A program made the position numbers and the translations under genes. A model generated the notes under the pieces. It did no database searches. It was given only the letters and a program-made list of their open reading frames with translations, and was not told the origin of the DNA. Below, one piece after another: positions 40,238-49,177 of a DNA stretch of 64,000 nucleotides. Source of the DNA: JBBQLG01 sp964251665 (GTDB taxonomy: Bacteria > Bacteroidota > Bacteroidia > Cytophagales > Spirosomataceae); NCBI GenBank assembly GCA_964251665.1, contig CAXUKO010000008.1:62001-126000 (forward strand). Reading direction: 5' to 3'. Each line of letters starts with the position of its first letter. The first letter of the stretch is position 1.

Positions 40238-42235
40238 ATGCTGAATCGATCTATTATTCTCTGTCTATTAACCCTCTCGGCCACTGCCGCACTGGCGCAG
40301 ACGCCCGTTAAAAAGCGGCCCATTGCTCCTCAGGACATTTATCGGCTGCAAAACATTAATGATGCCCAGGTATCGCCGGATGGTAACTGGGTGTCCTACG
40401 TCCTGTCGAGCGTTGATGCGTCAAAGGATAAACGCAACGCCGACATCTGGATGGTCAGTTGGGATGGTAAGGAAACTGTCCAGCTGACTAACAGCCCCGA
40501 CGGCGAATCCCGGCCCCGATTCAGCCCCGACGGGAAGTACCTGTCGTTTATTTCGGCGCGGCAGGGTGCCACAAAAGGGCAGATCTGGCTGATGGATCGC
40601 CGGGGTGGTGAAGCTAAAAAGCTGACCGATCTGAAAACCGATCTTGAAGATTACGAATGGGCACCCGACGGCAAAAAGATTGCCCTGGTGCTGCGTGAAC
40701 CGGATTATTCGGATTCGGCCAAGACCAAAGTTCGCAAGCCCTACGTGATGGACCGCTATCACTTCAAAGCCGACGTAAGAGGGTATCTCGAAAAAAGTGC
40801 TGTGCATCTATACGTGTTTGACATCGCCACCAAAGCGATGGATACGCTGACCACCGGTAATTACGACGAAACATCGCCCGCGTGGTCGCCCGATGGATCG
40901 CAACTGGCCTTTGTGAGCAACCGTACCGAAGACCCTGATAAGAACCAGAACACGGATATTTACGTGATGGACGCCCGCAAAGGCGCTGCCATGAAGCAAC
41001 TCACTACCTGGGCGGGTTATGACAGTGAGCCAGTCTGGAGCCCCGATGGAAAGCGCATTGCCTACCAGCGGTCAACAGCATCGGGTAACTTTCTGATGTA
41101 CGATCAGCCCGTACTGGCCGTGATTGGTAAAGATGGGCGCGAACCGCAGTTATTATCGAAGGCACTGGACCGACCGATACGTAACCCACGCTGGTCGAAA
41201 GACGGGCAATCCATTGGTGTACTGGTGGACGATGACCGACAAACCTATGTGGGGCAATACACGCTTAACGGTGGAAAATTCACGAAAGTAGCCGGTGGTA
41301 ATCGGGGATACGGTAACCTGGAACCGGCATCGGCCGGTAGCTGGCTGGCCGTGTACAGTGAGCCGCAGTTACCGGGTGAGTTATACGCGCTTGAGAACGG
41401 AACACCCCGCCGACTGACCCACGTACACGATGAGTTTCTGGCTCCGCTCGAACTCGCTACCGTGGAAGGATTTACCTCGAAAAGTAAGGATGGAGCAACG
41501 GTATCAAACGTGCTGTTCCGGCCCGCTAACACGCCGGCTAACAAAAAACTGCCAACCATCTTTTTCATTCATGGCGGACCCGTGGCGCAGGATGAGTTTT
41601 CGTTTGATCTCACCCGGCAGCTGCTGGCCGCTGGTGGCTACGCTGTTGTGGCGGTGAATTACCGGGGCAGCAACGGGCGTGGCCTCGATTATACCAAAGC
41701 CATCTACGCCGACTGGGGAAATAAAGAAGTACTCGACATTCTGGGCGCGGCCGATTACGTAGTAGAAAAAGGCATTGCCGACCCCGAGCGGCTGGGCATC
41801 GGCGGCTGGAGTTACGGCGGTATCCTGACCAACTATACCATCGCTACCGATTCGCGGTTCAAAGCCGCAGCGAGCGGGGCGGGCAGTTCGCTGCAACTGA
41901 GCATGTATGGCATCGACCAGTACACCAATCAGTACGAAAACGAACTCGGTGCCCCGTGGAAAAATCCGGAGAAATGGATGAAGTTGTCGTACCCGTTCCT
42001 GAAAGCGGACCGTATCAAAACGCCAACGATGTTTATGGCCAGCGAGAAGGATTTTAACGTGCCGGTAGCGGGCAGCGAGCAGATGTATCAGGCGCTGCGG
42101 TCGTTGGGCGTACCTACGCAACTCATCATTTATCCCGGTCAGTTTCACGGCATCACCACGCCCAGCTACCTGAAAGATCGCGCTGAACGGTACCTGCAAT
42201 GGTTTGACAAGTATCTGAAGCCGAAAACGTTGTAG
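40238..42235 (+). CDS. S9 family serine peptidase (acylaminoacyl/dipeptidyl type)
   Basis: 665 residues with signal peptide MLNRSIILCLLTLSATAALA. A WD40/TolB-like propeller (about 30-390) with repeated SPDGKYLSF and SPDGSQLAFVSNR motifs gates a C-terminal alpha/beta-hydrolase. The nucleophile is S525 in GIGGWSYGGIL, with FIHGGPVAQDEFSFD as oxyanion loop, D in EKDFNVPV and H in PGQFHGI. It hydrolyses short peptides in the periplasm. The catalytic triad is complete. It is followed by a long palindrome. Confidence 0.95.
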   Translation: MLNRSIILCLLTLSATAALAQTPVKKRPIAPQDIYRLQNINDAQVSPDGNWVSYVLSSVDASKDKRNADIWMVSWDGKETVQLTNSPDGESRPRFSPDGKYLSFISARQGATKGQIWLMDRRGGEAKKLTDLKTDLEDYEWAPDGKKIALVLREPDYSDSAKTKVRKPYVMDRYHFKADVRGYLEKSAVHLYVFDIATKAMDTLTTGNYDETSPAWSPDGSQLAFVSNRTEDPDKNQNTDIYVMDARKGAAMKQLTTWAGYDSEPVWSPDGKRIAYQRSTASGNFLMYDQPVLAVIGKDGREPQLLSKALDRPIRNPRWSKDGQSIGVLVDDDRQTYVGQYTLNGGKFTKVAGGNRGYGNLEPASAGSWLAVYSEPQLPGELYALENGTPRRLTHVHDEFLAPLELATVEGFTSKSKDGATVSNVLFRPANTPANKKLPTIFFIHGGPVAQDEFSFDLTRQLLAAGGYAVVAVNYRGSNGRGLDYTKAIYADWGNKEVLDILGAADYVVEKGIADPERLGIGGWSYGGILTNYTIATDSRFKAAASGAGSSLQLSMYGIDQYTNQYENELGAPWKNPEKWMKLSYPFLKADRIKTPTMFMASEKDFNVPVAGSEQMYQALRSLGVPTQLIIYPGQFHGITTPSYLKDRAERYLQWFDKYLKPKTL

Positions 42236-42238
42236 CGT

Positions 42239-42260
42239 GTCAGATGCCCACGTCTGACCG
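42239..42260. repeat. Partial member of the GCCCACGTCTGG repeat family
   Basis: TCAGATGCCCACGTCTGA forms a short self-complementary hairpin with the same core as the large palindromes at 29625-29694 and 53641-53700. The outer arms are missing. Confidence 0.45.
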
Positions 42261-42282
42261 TTTTGCCTTGTATTGAATCTTT

Positions 42283-42347
42283 GTCATCCTGAAGAATGAA
42301 GGATCTTGGAAATTTGGCCGCTAAGATCCTTCATTCTTCAGGATGAC
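42283..42347. repeat. 25-bp perfect palindrome of the CATCCTGAAGAATGAAGGATC type
   Basis: 42283-42307 and 42323-42347 are exact reverse complements with a 15-base loop. It lies just after the S9 peptidase and its right arm contains an ATG (42343) in frame with the nitrilase gene, which is not the likely start. As RNA it would form a very stable hairpin. Confidence 0.75.
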
Positions 42348-42372
42348 AAAATTTACCCACCTAATTTACCCA

Positions 42373-43326
42373 ATGCTCACCGATAAGTTAACCGTAGGAC
42401 TCGCGCAGATCGCGCCAATCTGGCTGAATAAGATTCGCACGACCGAGAAAATAATCCACTACATCGAGTTAGCCGCCAATGCCGGTTGTGCGTTGGTGAC
42501 TTTTGGCGAAGCTTTGCTGCCCGGTTATCCGTTTTGGATCGAACGCACGGACGGTGCCCGATTCAATGCCACCAGGCAGAAGGAGTTCTATGCCCATTAT
42601 CTGGATCAGGCAGTAAGCATTGACGCTGGTGATCTGACTACGATCTGCGCCATCGCTGCCGACCGGAAAATCGCCGTTTATCTTGGCATTATGGAGCGGG
42701 CTGCTGATCGGGGTGGGCACAGCGTGTATTGTTCACTGGTGTACATTGATCAAATGGGTGTGATTCAGTCGGTGCATCGCAAGCTGATGCCTACCTACGA
42801 GGAACGGCTCGTCTGGGCGCAGGGCGACGGCCACGGATTGCGAGTCCATACATTAGGTGCGTTCACGGTGGGTGGACTGAACTGTTGGGAAAACTGGATG
42901 CCTTTGTCCCGAACTGCGCTGTACGCCCAGGGTGAAAACCTGCACGTCTCGGTCTGGCCCGGTGGCTTGCATAACACCACTGACTTACCGCGTTTCATCG
43001 CGAGAGAGTCGCGTTCGTACGTGATTGGCGTGTCGGGGCTGCTGCGCCGGGACGATATTCCGCTCGACAGTCCCCATGCCGACGTCATGATTGCCAACAG
43101 CGAAGCCGTTCTGGCCAATGGCGGTTCGTGCTTAGTTGGACCCGATGGAAACTGGGTCATTGAGCCACAGGTAGGCGAGGAAGGGCTGTTTGTCGCGGCC
43201 ATCGATCACCAAAAAGTCCGCGAAGAACGCCATAACTTCGACATTGCCGGTCACTACTCCCGACCAGATGTCACGTCGCTGACTGTAAACCGGGAGCGGC
43301 AGGGCCTGGTGCGTTTCACCGGTTAA
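42373..43326 (+). CDS. Nitrilase-family carbon-nitrogen hydrolase
   Basis: 317 residues. The catalytic triad is E46 (TFGEALLPGYPFW), K137 (HRKLMPTYEERLVW) and C171 (GLNCWENWMP), with the GEALLPGYPFW and CWEN signatures of true nitrilases. It converts nitriles or related C-N bonds to acids and ammonia in the cytoplasm. The ATG at 42373 is chosen because an in-frame ATG at 42343 falls inside the upstream palindrome. The gene stands alone; the substrate is unknown. Confidence 0.93.
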   Translation: MLTDKLTVGLAQIAPIWLNKIRTTEKIIHYIELAANAGCALVTFGEALLPGYPFWIERTDGARFNATRQKEFYAHYLDQAVSIDAGDLTTICAIAADRKIAVYLGIMERAADRGGHSVYCSLVYIDQMGVIQSVHRKLMPTYEERLVWAQGDGHGLRVHTLGAFTVGGLNCWENWMPLSRTALYAQGENLHVSVWPGGLHNTTDLPRFIARESRSYVIGVSGLLRRDDIPLDSPHADVMIANSEAVLANGGSCLVGPDGNWVIEPQVGEEGLFVAAIDHQKVREERHNFDIAGHYSRPDVTSLTVNRERQGLVRFTG

Positions 43327-43386
43327 ACCTGACCGGTTTGTTTCCGAAAGGGCCTCCGTTTTTCATACCCAGCCAGAGGTATTTTC

Positions 43387-44832
43387 TCATTTGGCTCCGC
43401 TGGCGATGGCCCGTTCATAGTTGCGGTTCAGGCTTTCCAGAAACTTACCCGTTACCCAGCCAATATCCGAATCTCGGATGAAAACGAACCGCTTTGCTAC
43501 CGAGGTGTTGGCGTAGGCATGGAAGATCGCGTCCATTAGCAGTGCCCCGGCAATGATCTGCTTCTCGTTAAACTGCGCCTGTACGTTATTTACATCTGCT
43601 TCCGCTTTAGCCCGGACGACGGGGTCCGTCAGGTTAGTCAGGTCGGGGTGAATTAACGTCTGGTAATCGGTCAGGGCCAGCTTTTTAAATCGTTCTACAT
43701 CGCCTGCTAATAAGGGAACGGCGGTATTGCCAGCCCGTTCGGGGTGCAGATACGTGGCGATAGCCCAGGCAATGCCCCCGCCGAAGCCAACCGTCCTGCG
43801 CTGTTGCAAACCGGGACTGGCCATATTAAACTCAACATTGATGGTCGTATCGGCCAGGGCTTTAATCACCCGCAGGGCTTCTTCGCGGTAAGCGTCGATG
43901 GATAAGGAGCGCTTGTTGTCGATCAGATTAGCGAGCGTTTTGGTGCCATAAGGGAAACTGACCGGGTGAAACGTATAGTCGGTGCGGCCGGAATTACGGT
44001 CATAGTAGCCGCCTTTGGTATTGCCACTACCAATGTCGATGCAGGACGCCGTTGCCCAGAACTTACGTGGCATAGCACCGACCATAAACAGTTCGGCCTC
44101 GCGGGCCGCCGTCATGGTCGTGTCGATGGTTACTTTCTGGCTGTTGGGGAGGTTTTTGGCAATGAGTGAAGACAACTGCTCGTATAGTTTGATTCGTTTC
44201 TCCGGGGTCTTGCCGAGCGTCTCGTTGATACCACTGCTGAAGGCGATATAGACCCGGTCGGCCGGAATGTTGTAGTGCCGGATCGAATCCAAATAGGCCT
44301 TCATGATATCCTGCCCGGCCTGAAACGACTGCGCCGTACCCGACACCAGCGTAACGTTGGGGGCCAGGGGCTTCGACCGGATGTCTTTGGCGTAAAAACC
44401 ATTCTCATAAGTGGTGCGGAAGATAGCCAGTTTCACACCCGACGAGCCGATGTCGATACCGGCGTAGAGGTCCTTCCCGGCTGTTTCGCCGATGAGCTGT
44501 TGCATGGCCGCTGCACTGGCCGCGTAGTTCAGTTTCTGGTAGAGGAACAATGCTTTCTGGAAGTACCGGATGGCATCCTGGGTATTCTCCTGATCGGTGT
44601 AGGCATACCCCAGATTTTCGTAGGCAACGGCTTCTAAGTAAAAGTCTTTCAACTGCACGGCAGGCAGGGCTCGCTGGAGAAGATCAATGGCCTGTTGCGG
44701 CCGGTCGACCATGCGAAGAGTATTCCCCAGTTTGATAAAGCGGGCGGCTTCGACGGCGTCTTTAGCGTTTTGTGCCCGAGCCGGAAGGGCCTGATAACCA
44801 AGGAGTATAATAAGCAGGAAGATGTTTTTCAT
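43387..44832 (-). CDS. Exported TPR protein with Ppx/GppA-like ASKHA domain
   Basis: 481 residues. Signal peptide MKNIFLLIILLGYQALPARA, then two or three TPRs (about 25-110: AIDLLQRALPAVQLKDFYLE, DAIRYFQKALFLYQKLNYAA). An actin-like ATPase/phosphatase fold follows, with DIGSSGVKLAIF as phosphate-1 loop, SCIDIGSGNTKGGYYD as phosphate-2 loop and GFGGGIAWAIAT near the adenosine site. The resemblance is to exopolyphosphatase/GppA. Such enzymes are usually cytoplasmic, so the export signal is unusual. Activity is not established. Confidence 0.8.
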   Translation of the reverse strand: MKNIFLLIILLGYQALPARAQNAKDAVEAARFIKLGNTLRMVDRPQQAIDLLQRALPAVQLKDFYLEAVAYENLGYAYTDQENTQDAIRYFQKALFLYQKLNYAASAAAMQQLIGETAGKDLYAGIDIGSSGVKLAIFRTTYENGFYAKDIRSKPLAPNVTLVSGTAQSFQAGQDIMKAYLDSIRHYNIPADRVYIAFSSGINETLGKTPEKRIKLYEQLSSLIAKNLPNSQKVTIDTTMTAAREAELFMVGAMPRKFWATASCIDIGSGNTKGGYYDRNSGRTDYTFHPVSFPYGTKTLANLIDNKRSLSIDAYREEALRVIKALADTTINVEFNMASPGLQQRRTVGFGGGIAWAIATYLHPERAGNTAVPLLAGDVERFKKLALTDYQTLIHPDLTNLTDPVVRAKAEADVNNVQAQFNEKQIIAGALLMDAIFHAYANTSVAKRFVFIRDSDIGWVTGKFLESLNRNYERAIASGAK

Positions 44833-45265
44833 GGGCAGGTAAGCAGCGATACAGGTTATGGGTCAAATCAGGGCAGTAGCCCCGCAATCATCCGGCAAGA
44901 TAGATAAGGGTGACGTTTGGCAAGGCACGGTATGGCTGGATACCCGCTAATTTTAGGCAATGGTATCTGTTGTAGATGAGGTGCGGACAGTCGCTGAACG
45001 TTGGGATAGAGAATGATCGGCAGTGCAACTTGGGAAATACCAGGATAAATGGGAACATCAATTCTTTAAGTGCTTTCCTTGCTAAATATTACCGGTCGAT
45101 GTACACTTGTGTCTTCATAAGGAGACTTTTGGTGAACACCCCAGAAGGGATGGTGTCGGTACTAAATTACTTTCTGTTAATTTATAAGAGCTTTATTTTA
45201 GCAGTGTTACCTATGACTATTGGTCCCCAGTGACGAGCCAAACGTCAGAGTAAGAATCTATATAT
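44833..45265. other. Gap of about 430 bases without a supported gene
   Basis: GC falls in this stretch. A frame of 85 codons on the plus strand (44976-45233) has no recognisable features, no coupling and no ribosome-binding context. I see no RNA gene or clear repeat. It is probably the decayed border of the AT-rich patch that follows. Confidence 0.5.
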
Positions 45266-45772
45266 ATGCATTACTACAAGGCACAAGAATTGAAATGGTT
45301 TAAAGTCATTGGTTGGTACTAAAAGATTAGTGGTATAACCGGAATAGTGGCACTACTCTGGATTTTCGCTCAGGATATTAGCTTGTCATTAGGATTAGGG
45401 ATAATAATCGGAATATTTATTAATGGTTATTCTGTATATGCTGGCAGTCAGTTAGTACAATACTATAACTTTAGGCCAACCTATGTCATTCAGGCTGCTC
45501 AGATTCTGGATTTCATCGGCTTGGGCTTGACTTATCAGATTATTATAGGAGTGGCATTAGGGGTAGGATTTGAGTGGATCAACGACGCAAAGCTGGTTTT
45601 TAGCTACAAAATATATTCTCTATATGAACTGGGATTTCATCCATCGCAGACAGATTCTATTCGAGTTGTAATCAACTTCATTCCAATCCTCATTGTCAAC
45701 TATCTGATGAAGCGGACAGAACAAGCAAAGGAAAGAAGGCGATTAATAGAATGTTCACCAGACCATGTTTAA
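45266..45772 (+). pseudogene. Membrane protein gene interrupted by an in-frame TAA
   Basis: The frame from ATG 45266 (MHYYKAQELKWFKVIGWY) meets TAA at 45320-45322 and then continues open as KISGITGIVALLWIFAQDIS to 45772. Read through, it would be a 168-residue protein with an N-terminal amphipathic start and three or four membrane helices. A single C-to-T change (CAA to TAA) explains the break. A shorter protein from the GTG at 45347 (141 residues) could still be made. AT-rich; no family recognised. Confidence 0.6.
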
Positions 45773-45840
45773 ATCGCTCTTCAAGTGCATGTTTTAGGGC
45801 TGCATATGACACTTCCTCTTGTTTCCGGTAGCTTTACGGC

Positions 45841-46723
45841 ATGGACTTATACAACGAGCGGTTTATTTCGATTCTTTCCGATTACGGCTTCAAAGTGACT
45901 TTTGGCAATGAGTCCGATACACGTTTTTTGCGGAGGGCATTATAGGCACTGATTCAATCACCTGTACCTATTGCAAAAGTGGAGTTCATCGAAAGTGAGA
46001 TTCCTGGTTTAACAGAAGATAGCCGAAGCGGTATCTATGACATAGCTTGTGTGGATGAAACAGGCACTCAGTTCATTGTTGAAATGCAGTTAAGCAAGTA
46101 CCCTGACTTCATTCAACGTATGAAATTTTATTCATTTTATCGATTGAACACATTGATTCGCAAGGGTAAATACAAGTTTGAGGGCTTGCCTAAGATTCAC
46201 TGCATTGGCATCTTTGGCAGTCAACATATTTCCAGACGTTGCTGATTACCATAATGTTGCTATCCTGAAGAATGGAAAGGGCGAACTGATAGATGACCAA
46301 ACTACATTTATTACGGTGGAACTGGCTAAATTCAAGAAGCGTTTAGCCAGTGTTCAAACCGATCTGGACAAACTCATTTACACGATGAAGACTGTACACA
46401 AAGCCACTAAACCCAAGCAGTTTCCCCAGTTCTGGAATGAGGAGTGGTTAGAAGCGGCCATCAAAGAGTTAGACACACGAGCCATGACCCCCGAAAAACG
46501 CATGGCTTATGAAATGACCATTTCGGCTAATGCATTGGCGGTTGAAAATGAAAACAGAAAGATTCAGGAGGCTGAAAAACGGGCCAGAGAAACCGAGAAA
46601 GCCGAGACGGTAAGAAATGCGCTTTCAAAGGGACTTACTATTGATTTAGTAGCTGAGATTGCGAGAGTTTCGATTGATTTTGTTCTTAAGATGCAACAAG
46701 AACTATCCAGCACTAAACAATAG
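45841..46723 (+). pseudogene. Decayed Rpn/PD-(D/E)XK transposase-like gene
   Basis: From ATG 45841 the reading MDLYNERFISILSDYGFKVT is typical of the Rpn (recombination-promoting nuclease, PDDEXK) family. A TAG interrupts it near 45945. The same frame resumes with IYDIACVDETGTQFIVEMQL, which holds the D ... E-x-Q catalytic motif. Near 46215 the frame shifts by one and continues as NIFPDVADYHNVAILKNGKG to the stop at 46723, with the usual helical C-terminus. With one nonsense and one frameshift it is inactive. The preserved parts are in family order, so the decay is recent. Confidence 0.85.
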
Positions 46724-46874
46724 CGTGGGCTGTTTTTCGGCGATAACCAGTACTCTTTGTATATAGCCCAACCGGCCATTTATGTCAAGGCTCTTACATT
46801 GCTATCAACACGCGGTGTGCTTAATTGAATAGTTACACCCATTTGCAAGGATCTACTACACGAATCAACCCCCT

Positions 46875-48578
46875 CTACAAATTTCCCTTTTTCAACTCCT
46901 GCACCGCAAAGTTGGCGGCTCGTGCCGTAAGGGCCATGTAGGTTAGTGAGGGGTTCTGGCAGGCTGTCGAAGCCATCGCCGAGCCATCCGTAACGAACAC
47001 GTTTTTCACGGCATGAAGCTGATTGTGCGCGTTGAGCATCGACGTTTTCGGGTCGCGCCCCATTCGGGCTGTGCCCATTTCGTGCACCGAAAAGCCAATC
47101 ACGTTCGCGTCTTCCCACCGCTTCACGTTTTTCAGGCCGATCTGCTCCAGCATCTCGATGGAGGCATTGGCCATATCCTCGCGCATAGCAATCTCGTTTT
47201 CGCGGAAACGGGCGTCGATGGTTAACGTAGGTAGACCGTTCACATCCAGTTGCTTCGTGTTCAGCGTAACCCGATTATCGGCATGGGGCAGGCACTCGCC
47301 GTAGTTGGCCAGCCGAACCTGCCACGGGCCGGGCTGTGTACCGGCTTCTTTAAGGTCCGCGCCGAAACCGGGTTGCCCTATCACATGCTGCCAGCCCGAC
47401 CGACCGGCACCGCCATAGGTCATAAAGCCCCGCACGTAATCGCTGCGCTGCGTTTCGGGCGAGATGTTGCGGAAACGTGGAATGATGCACTGCACCGGCC
47501 GCCGACCATAATAATAGCCGTCGTCAAAGCCTTCCACACTCGCCGTAGCGCCCACGTTTTTCTGATGATCCATCAAATAACGGCCCAGGGCGTCGCTGTC
47601 ATTACCCAATCCGTTCGGGAATCGGCTGGAGGTCGAATGCATCAGTAGCCAGGTTGTATTCAGCGTACCTGCGTTCAGAAAAATAACCTTGGCGAAGTAA
47701 TCGGTTGTCTGTTTCGTAGTTAGGTCCAATACCCGAACGCCGGTAGCCCGCTGTTTTAGTGCATCGTACAGCACTTCAGTGACTACTGAATCGGGTTTGA
47801 GAGTGAGCTTTCCGGTAGCCCGCGCATCGGGAATGGTGCTCGATACACTGCTGAAATAGCCGCCGTATGGACAGCCCCGTTCGCACAGGCTGCGGGACTG
47901 ACACAGCCCCCGGCCCCGGTGTGCAACAGTCAGGTGAGCCGCCCGGCCAATGCTCATCCGCCGATCCGGAAATGCCGTTTCGACCTTGCCTTTCATCCAT
48001 TTTTCCACGCAGTTCATCTCGAACGGCGGCAAAAACTCACTGTCTGGCAGCTGCGGCAGGTGTTCGGCCTGTCCGGTAATGCCCACGTACCGTTCTACAT
48101 AGCTGTACCAGGGAGCCAGATCTTTGTAGCGGATGGGCCAGTCGACGCCGTGTCCGTCGCGGGCGTTGGCCGTAAAATCAAGATCACTCCAGCGGTACGT
48201 TTGCCGACCCCAGATCAGCGACTTACCCCCGACCTGATACCCTCGAATCCACCAGAACGGCGATTTTTCGGTGTAGGGATAGTCGACGTCTTTCACGTAA
48301 AAATGCTTTGTGGCATCGCTGAAAGCATAGTTTCGGCTCTGTACCGGATAGTCAGCTACGCGTTCACGAGTATCCTGCCCCCGGTAGGGCACTTCCCACG
48401 GATTCCAGTTGGCCGTCGGATAGCCGGTGACGTGTTCTACCGAACGCCCCCGCTCCAGTACGAGTGTACGAAGGCCTTTCTGGGTTAATTCTTTAGCCGC
48501 CCAGCCGCCGGTTATGCCCGAACCAACCACAATGGCATCGTAGGAGTTGCGGTCGGCCGCATCTATGTTGAAGTTCAT
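46875..48578 (-). CDS. GMC-family FAD oxidoreductase
   Basis: 567 residues. The dinucleotide-binding motif VVGSGITGGWAAKELTQKGL and the ATG/ERG strand (TLVLERG) bind FAD. The C-terminal GMC domain ends with FSVHEMGTARMGRDPKTSML and NVFVTDGSAMASTACQNPSL, where H and N take part in alcohol oxidation. It is related to gluconate/glucose dehydrogenase large subunits. No small subunit or cytochrome gene is adjacent. There is no obvious Tat signal in this reading. It is divergent from an ArsR regulator gene. Confidence 0.93.
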   Translation of the reverse strand: MNFNIDAADRNSYDAIVVGSGITGGWAAKELTQKGLRTLVLERGRSVEHVTGYPTANWNPWEVPYRGQDTRERVADYPVQSRNYAFSDATKHFYVKDVDYPYTEKSPFWWIRGYQVGGKSLIWGRQTYRWSDLDFTANARDGHGVDWPIRYKDLAPWYSYVERYVGITGQAEHLPQLPDSEFLPPFEMNCVEKWMKGKVETAFPDRRMSIGRAAHLTVAHRGRGLCQSRSLCERGCPYGGYFSSVSSTIPDARATGKLTLKPDSVVTEVLYDALKQRATGVRVLDLTTKQTTDYFAKVIFLNAGTLNTTWLLMHSTSSRFPNGLGNDSDALGRYLMDHQKNVGATASVEGFDDGYYYGRRPVQCIIPRFRNISPETQRSDYVRGFMTYGGAGRSGWQHVIGQPGFGADLKEAGTQPGPWQVRLANYGECLPHADNRVTLNTKQLDVNGLPTLTIDARFRENEIAMREDMANASIEMLEQIGLKNVKRWEDANVIGFSVHEMGTARMGRDPKTSMLNAHNQLHAVKNVFVTDGSAMASTACQNPSLTYMALTARAANFAVQELKKGNL

Positions 48579-48650
48579 ATCAGTAGAGAAAAAGCACCGA
48601 ACGTGGATTTGGTGCTAATCGCTATAAAAATAGTCATAAATCGCGCTGCT

Positions 48651-48682
48651 TTGACCGTTGCACCATCGCGACTCTAATTTTG
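48651..48682 (+). promoter_or_regulatory. Promoter of the ArsR regulator gene
   Basis: TTG (48651-48653), 21 bases, TAATTTTG (48675-48682), the Bacteroidota pattern. A second -7-like box TAGTTTTG follows at 48684-48691. The predicted leader to the ATG at 48806 is over 110 bases. Confidence 0.6.
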
Positions 48683-48805
48683 TTAGTTTTGCAGAAGGAG
48701 ATGGACCGCTGATTGTCATGATGTTTAAGATAAAGGATGATCGTTAAATCTAATTTTCATGGAAATCAGCGTCCCGTCGTCTGTATGCTAACTACCAGAT
48801 AACTA

Positions 48806-49075
48806 ATGAATTGTAAATTCATCGAACGAGCAACAGGTGCTATTGCCGATAAATCCCGGCTGTCGATTCTGCTGGAACTGGCGAAGAAAGAAAGCCTGAC
48901 CAATGCCGAAGTGATGGAGTTGGTCGGGTTATCGCAGCCATGCGTGTCGCATCATATCAAGCAGTTGATCGACAGTGGCCTGATTACCTCCCGGAAGGAA
49001 GGGCGTAATATTTACCTCAGTTTAAATAAGGAAGCCATCCAGCAATTGACAGCTTTTTTAGACAGTCTGGCTTAA
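48806..49075 (+). CDS. ArsR-family HTH transcription regulator
   Basis: 89 residues. Winged HTH: ADKSRLSILLELAKKESLTN, then AEVMELVGLSQPCVSHHIKQ as the recognition helix and ISRKEGRNIYLSL-like wing (GLITSRKEGRNIYLSL). A cysteine in the recognition helix (SQPCVSHH) and one near the N-terminus (C3) could sense oxidants or metals, but the classical CxC motif of arsenic sensors is absent. It precedes an Old Yellow Enzyme gene by 102 bases and probably regulates it and itself. Confidence 0.88.
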   Translation: MNCKFIERATGAIADKSRLSILLELAKKESLTNAEVMELVGLSQPCVSHHIKQLIDSGLITSRKEGRNIYLSLNKEAIQQLTAFLDSLA

Positions 49076-49177
49076 TTTTTACTAATCCATCCAAACTTTT
49101 AAATATATGGAGGTGTTAAGCGAACGGATTTCATAGCGTGCAAACGCTTTTATACATCAAATCAACACAACGCATTC

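Noticed and set aside
41504..42199. 231-codon frame opposite the S9 peptidase catalytic domain
   Set aside because: It mirrors the catalytic domain coding strand and shows no independent motif or start signals.
44976..45233. 85-codon frame in the gap before the decayed patch
   Set aside because: No motif, no coupling and no promoter; the sequence is AT-rich non-coding in appearance.
47919..48488. 189-codon frame opposite the GMC oxidoreductase
   Set aside because: It is contained in the oxidoreductase gene, whose FAD motifs fix the coding strand.
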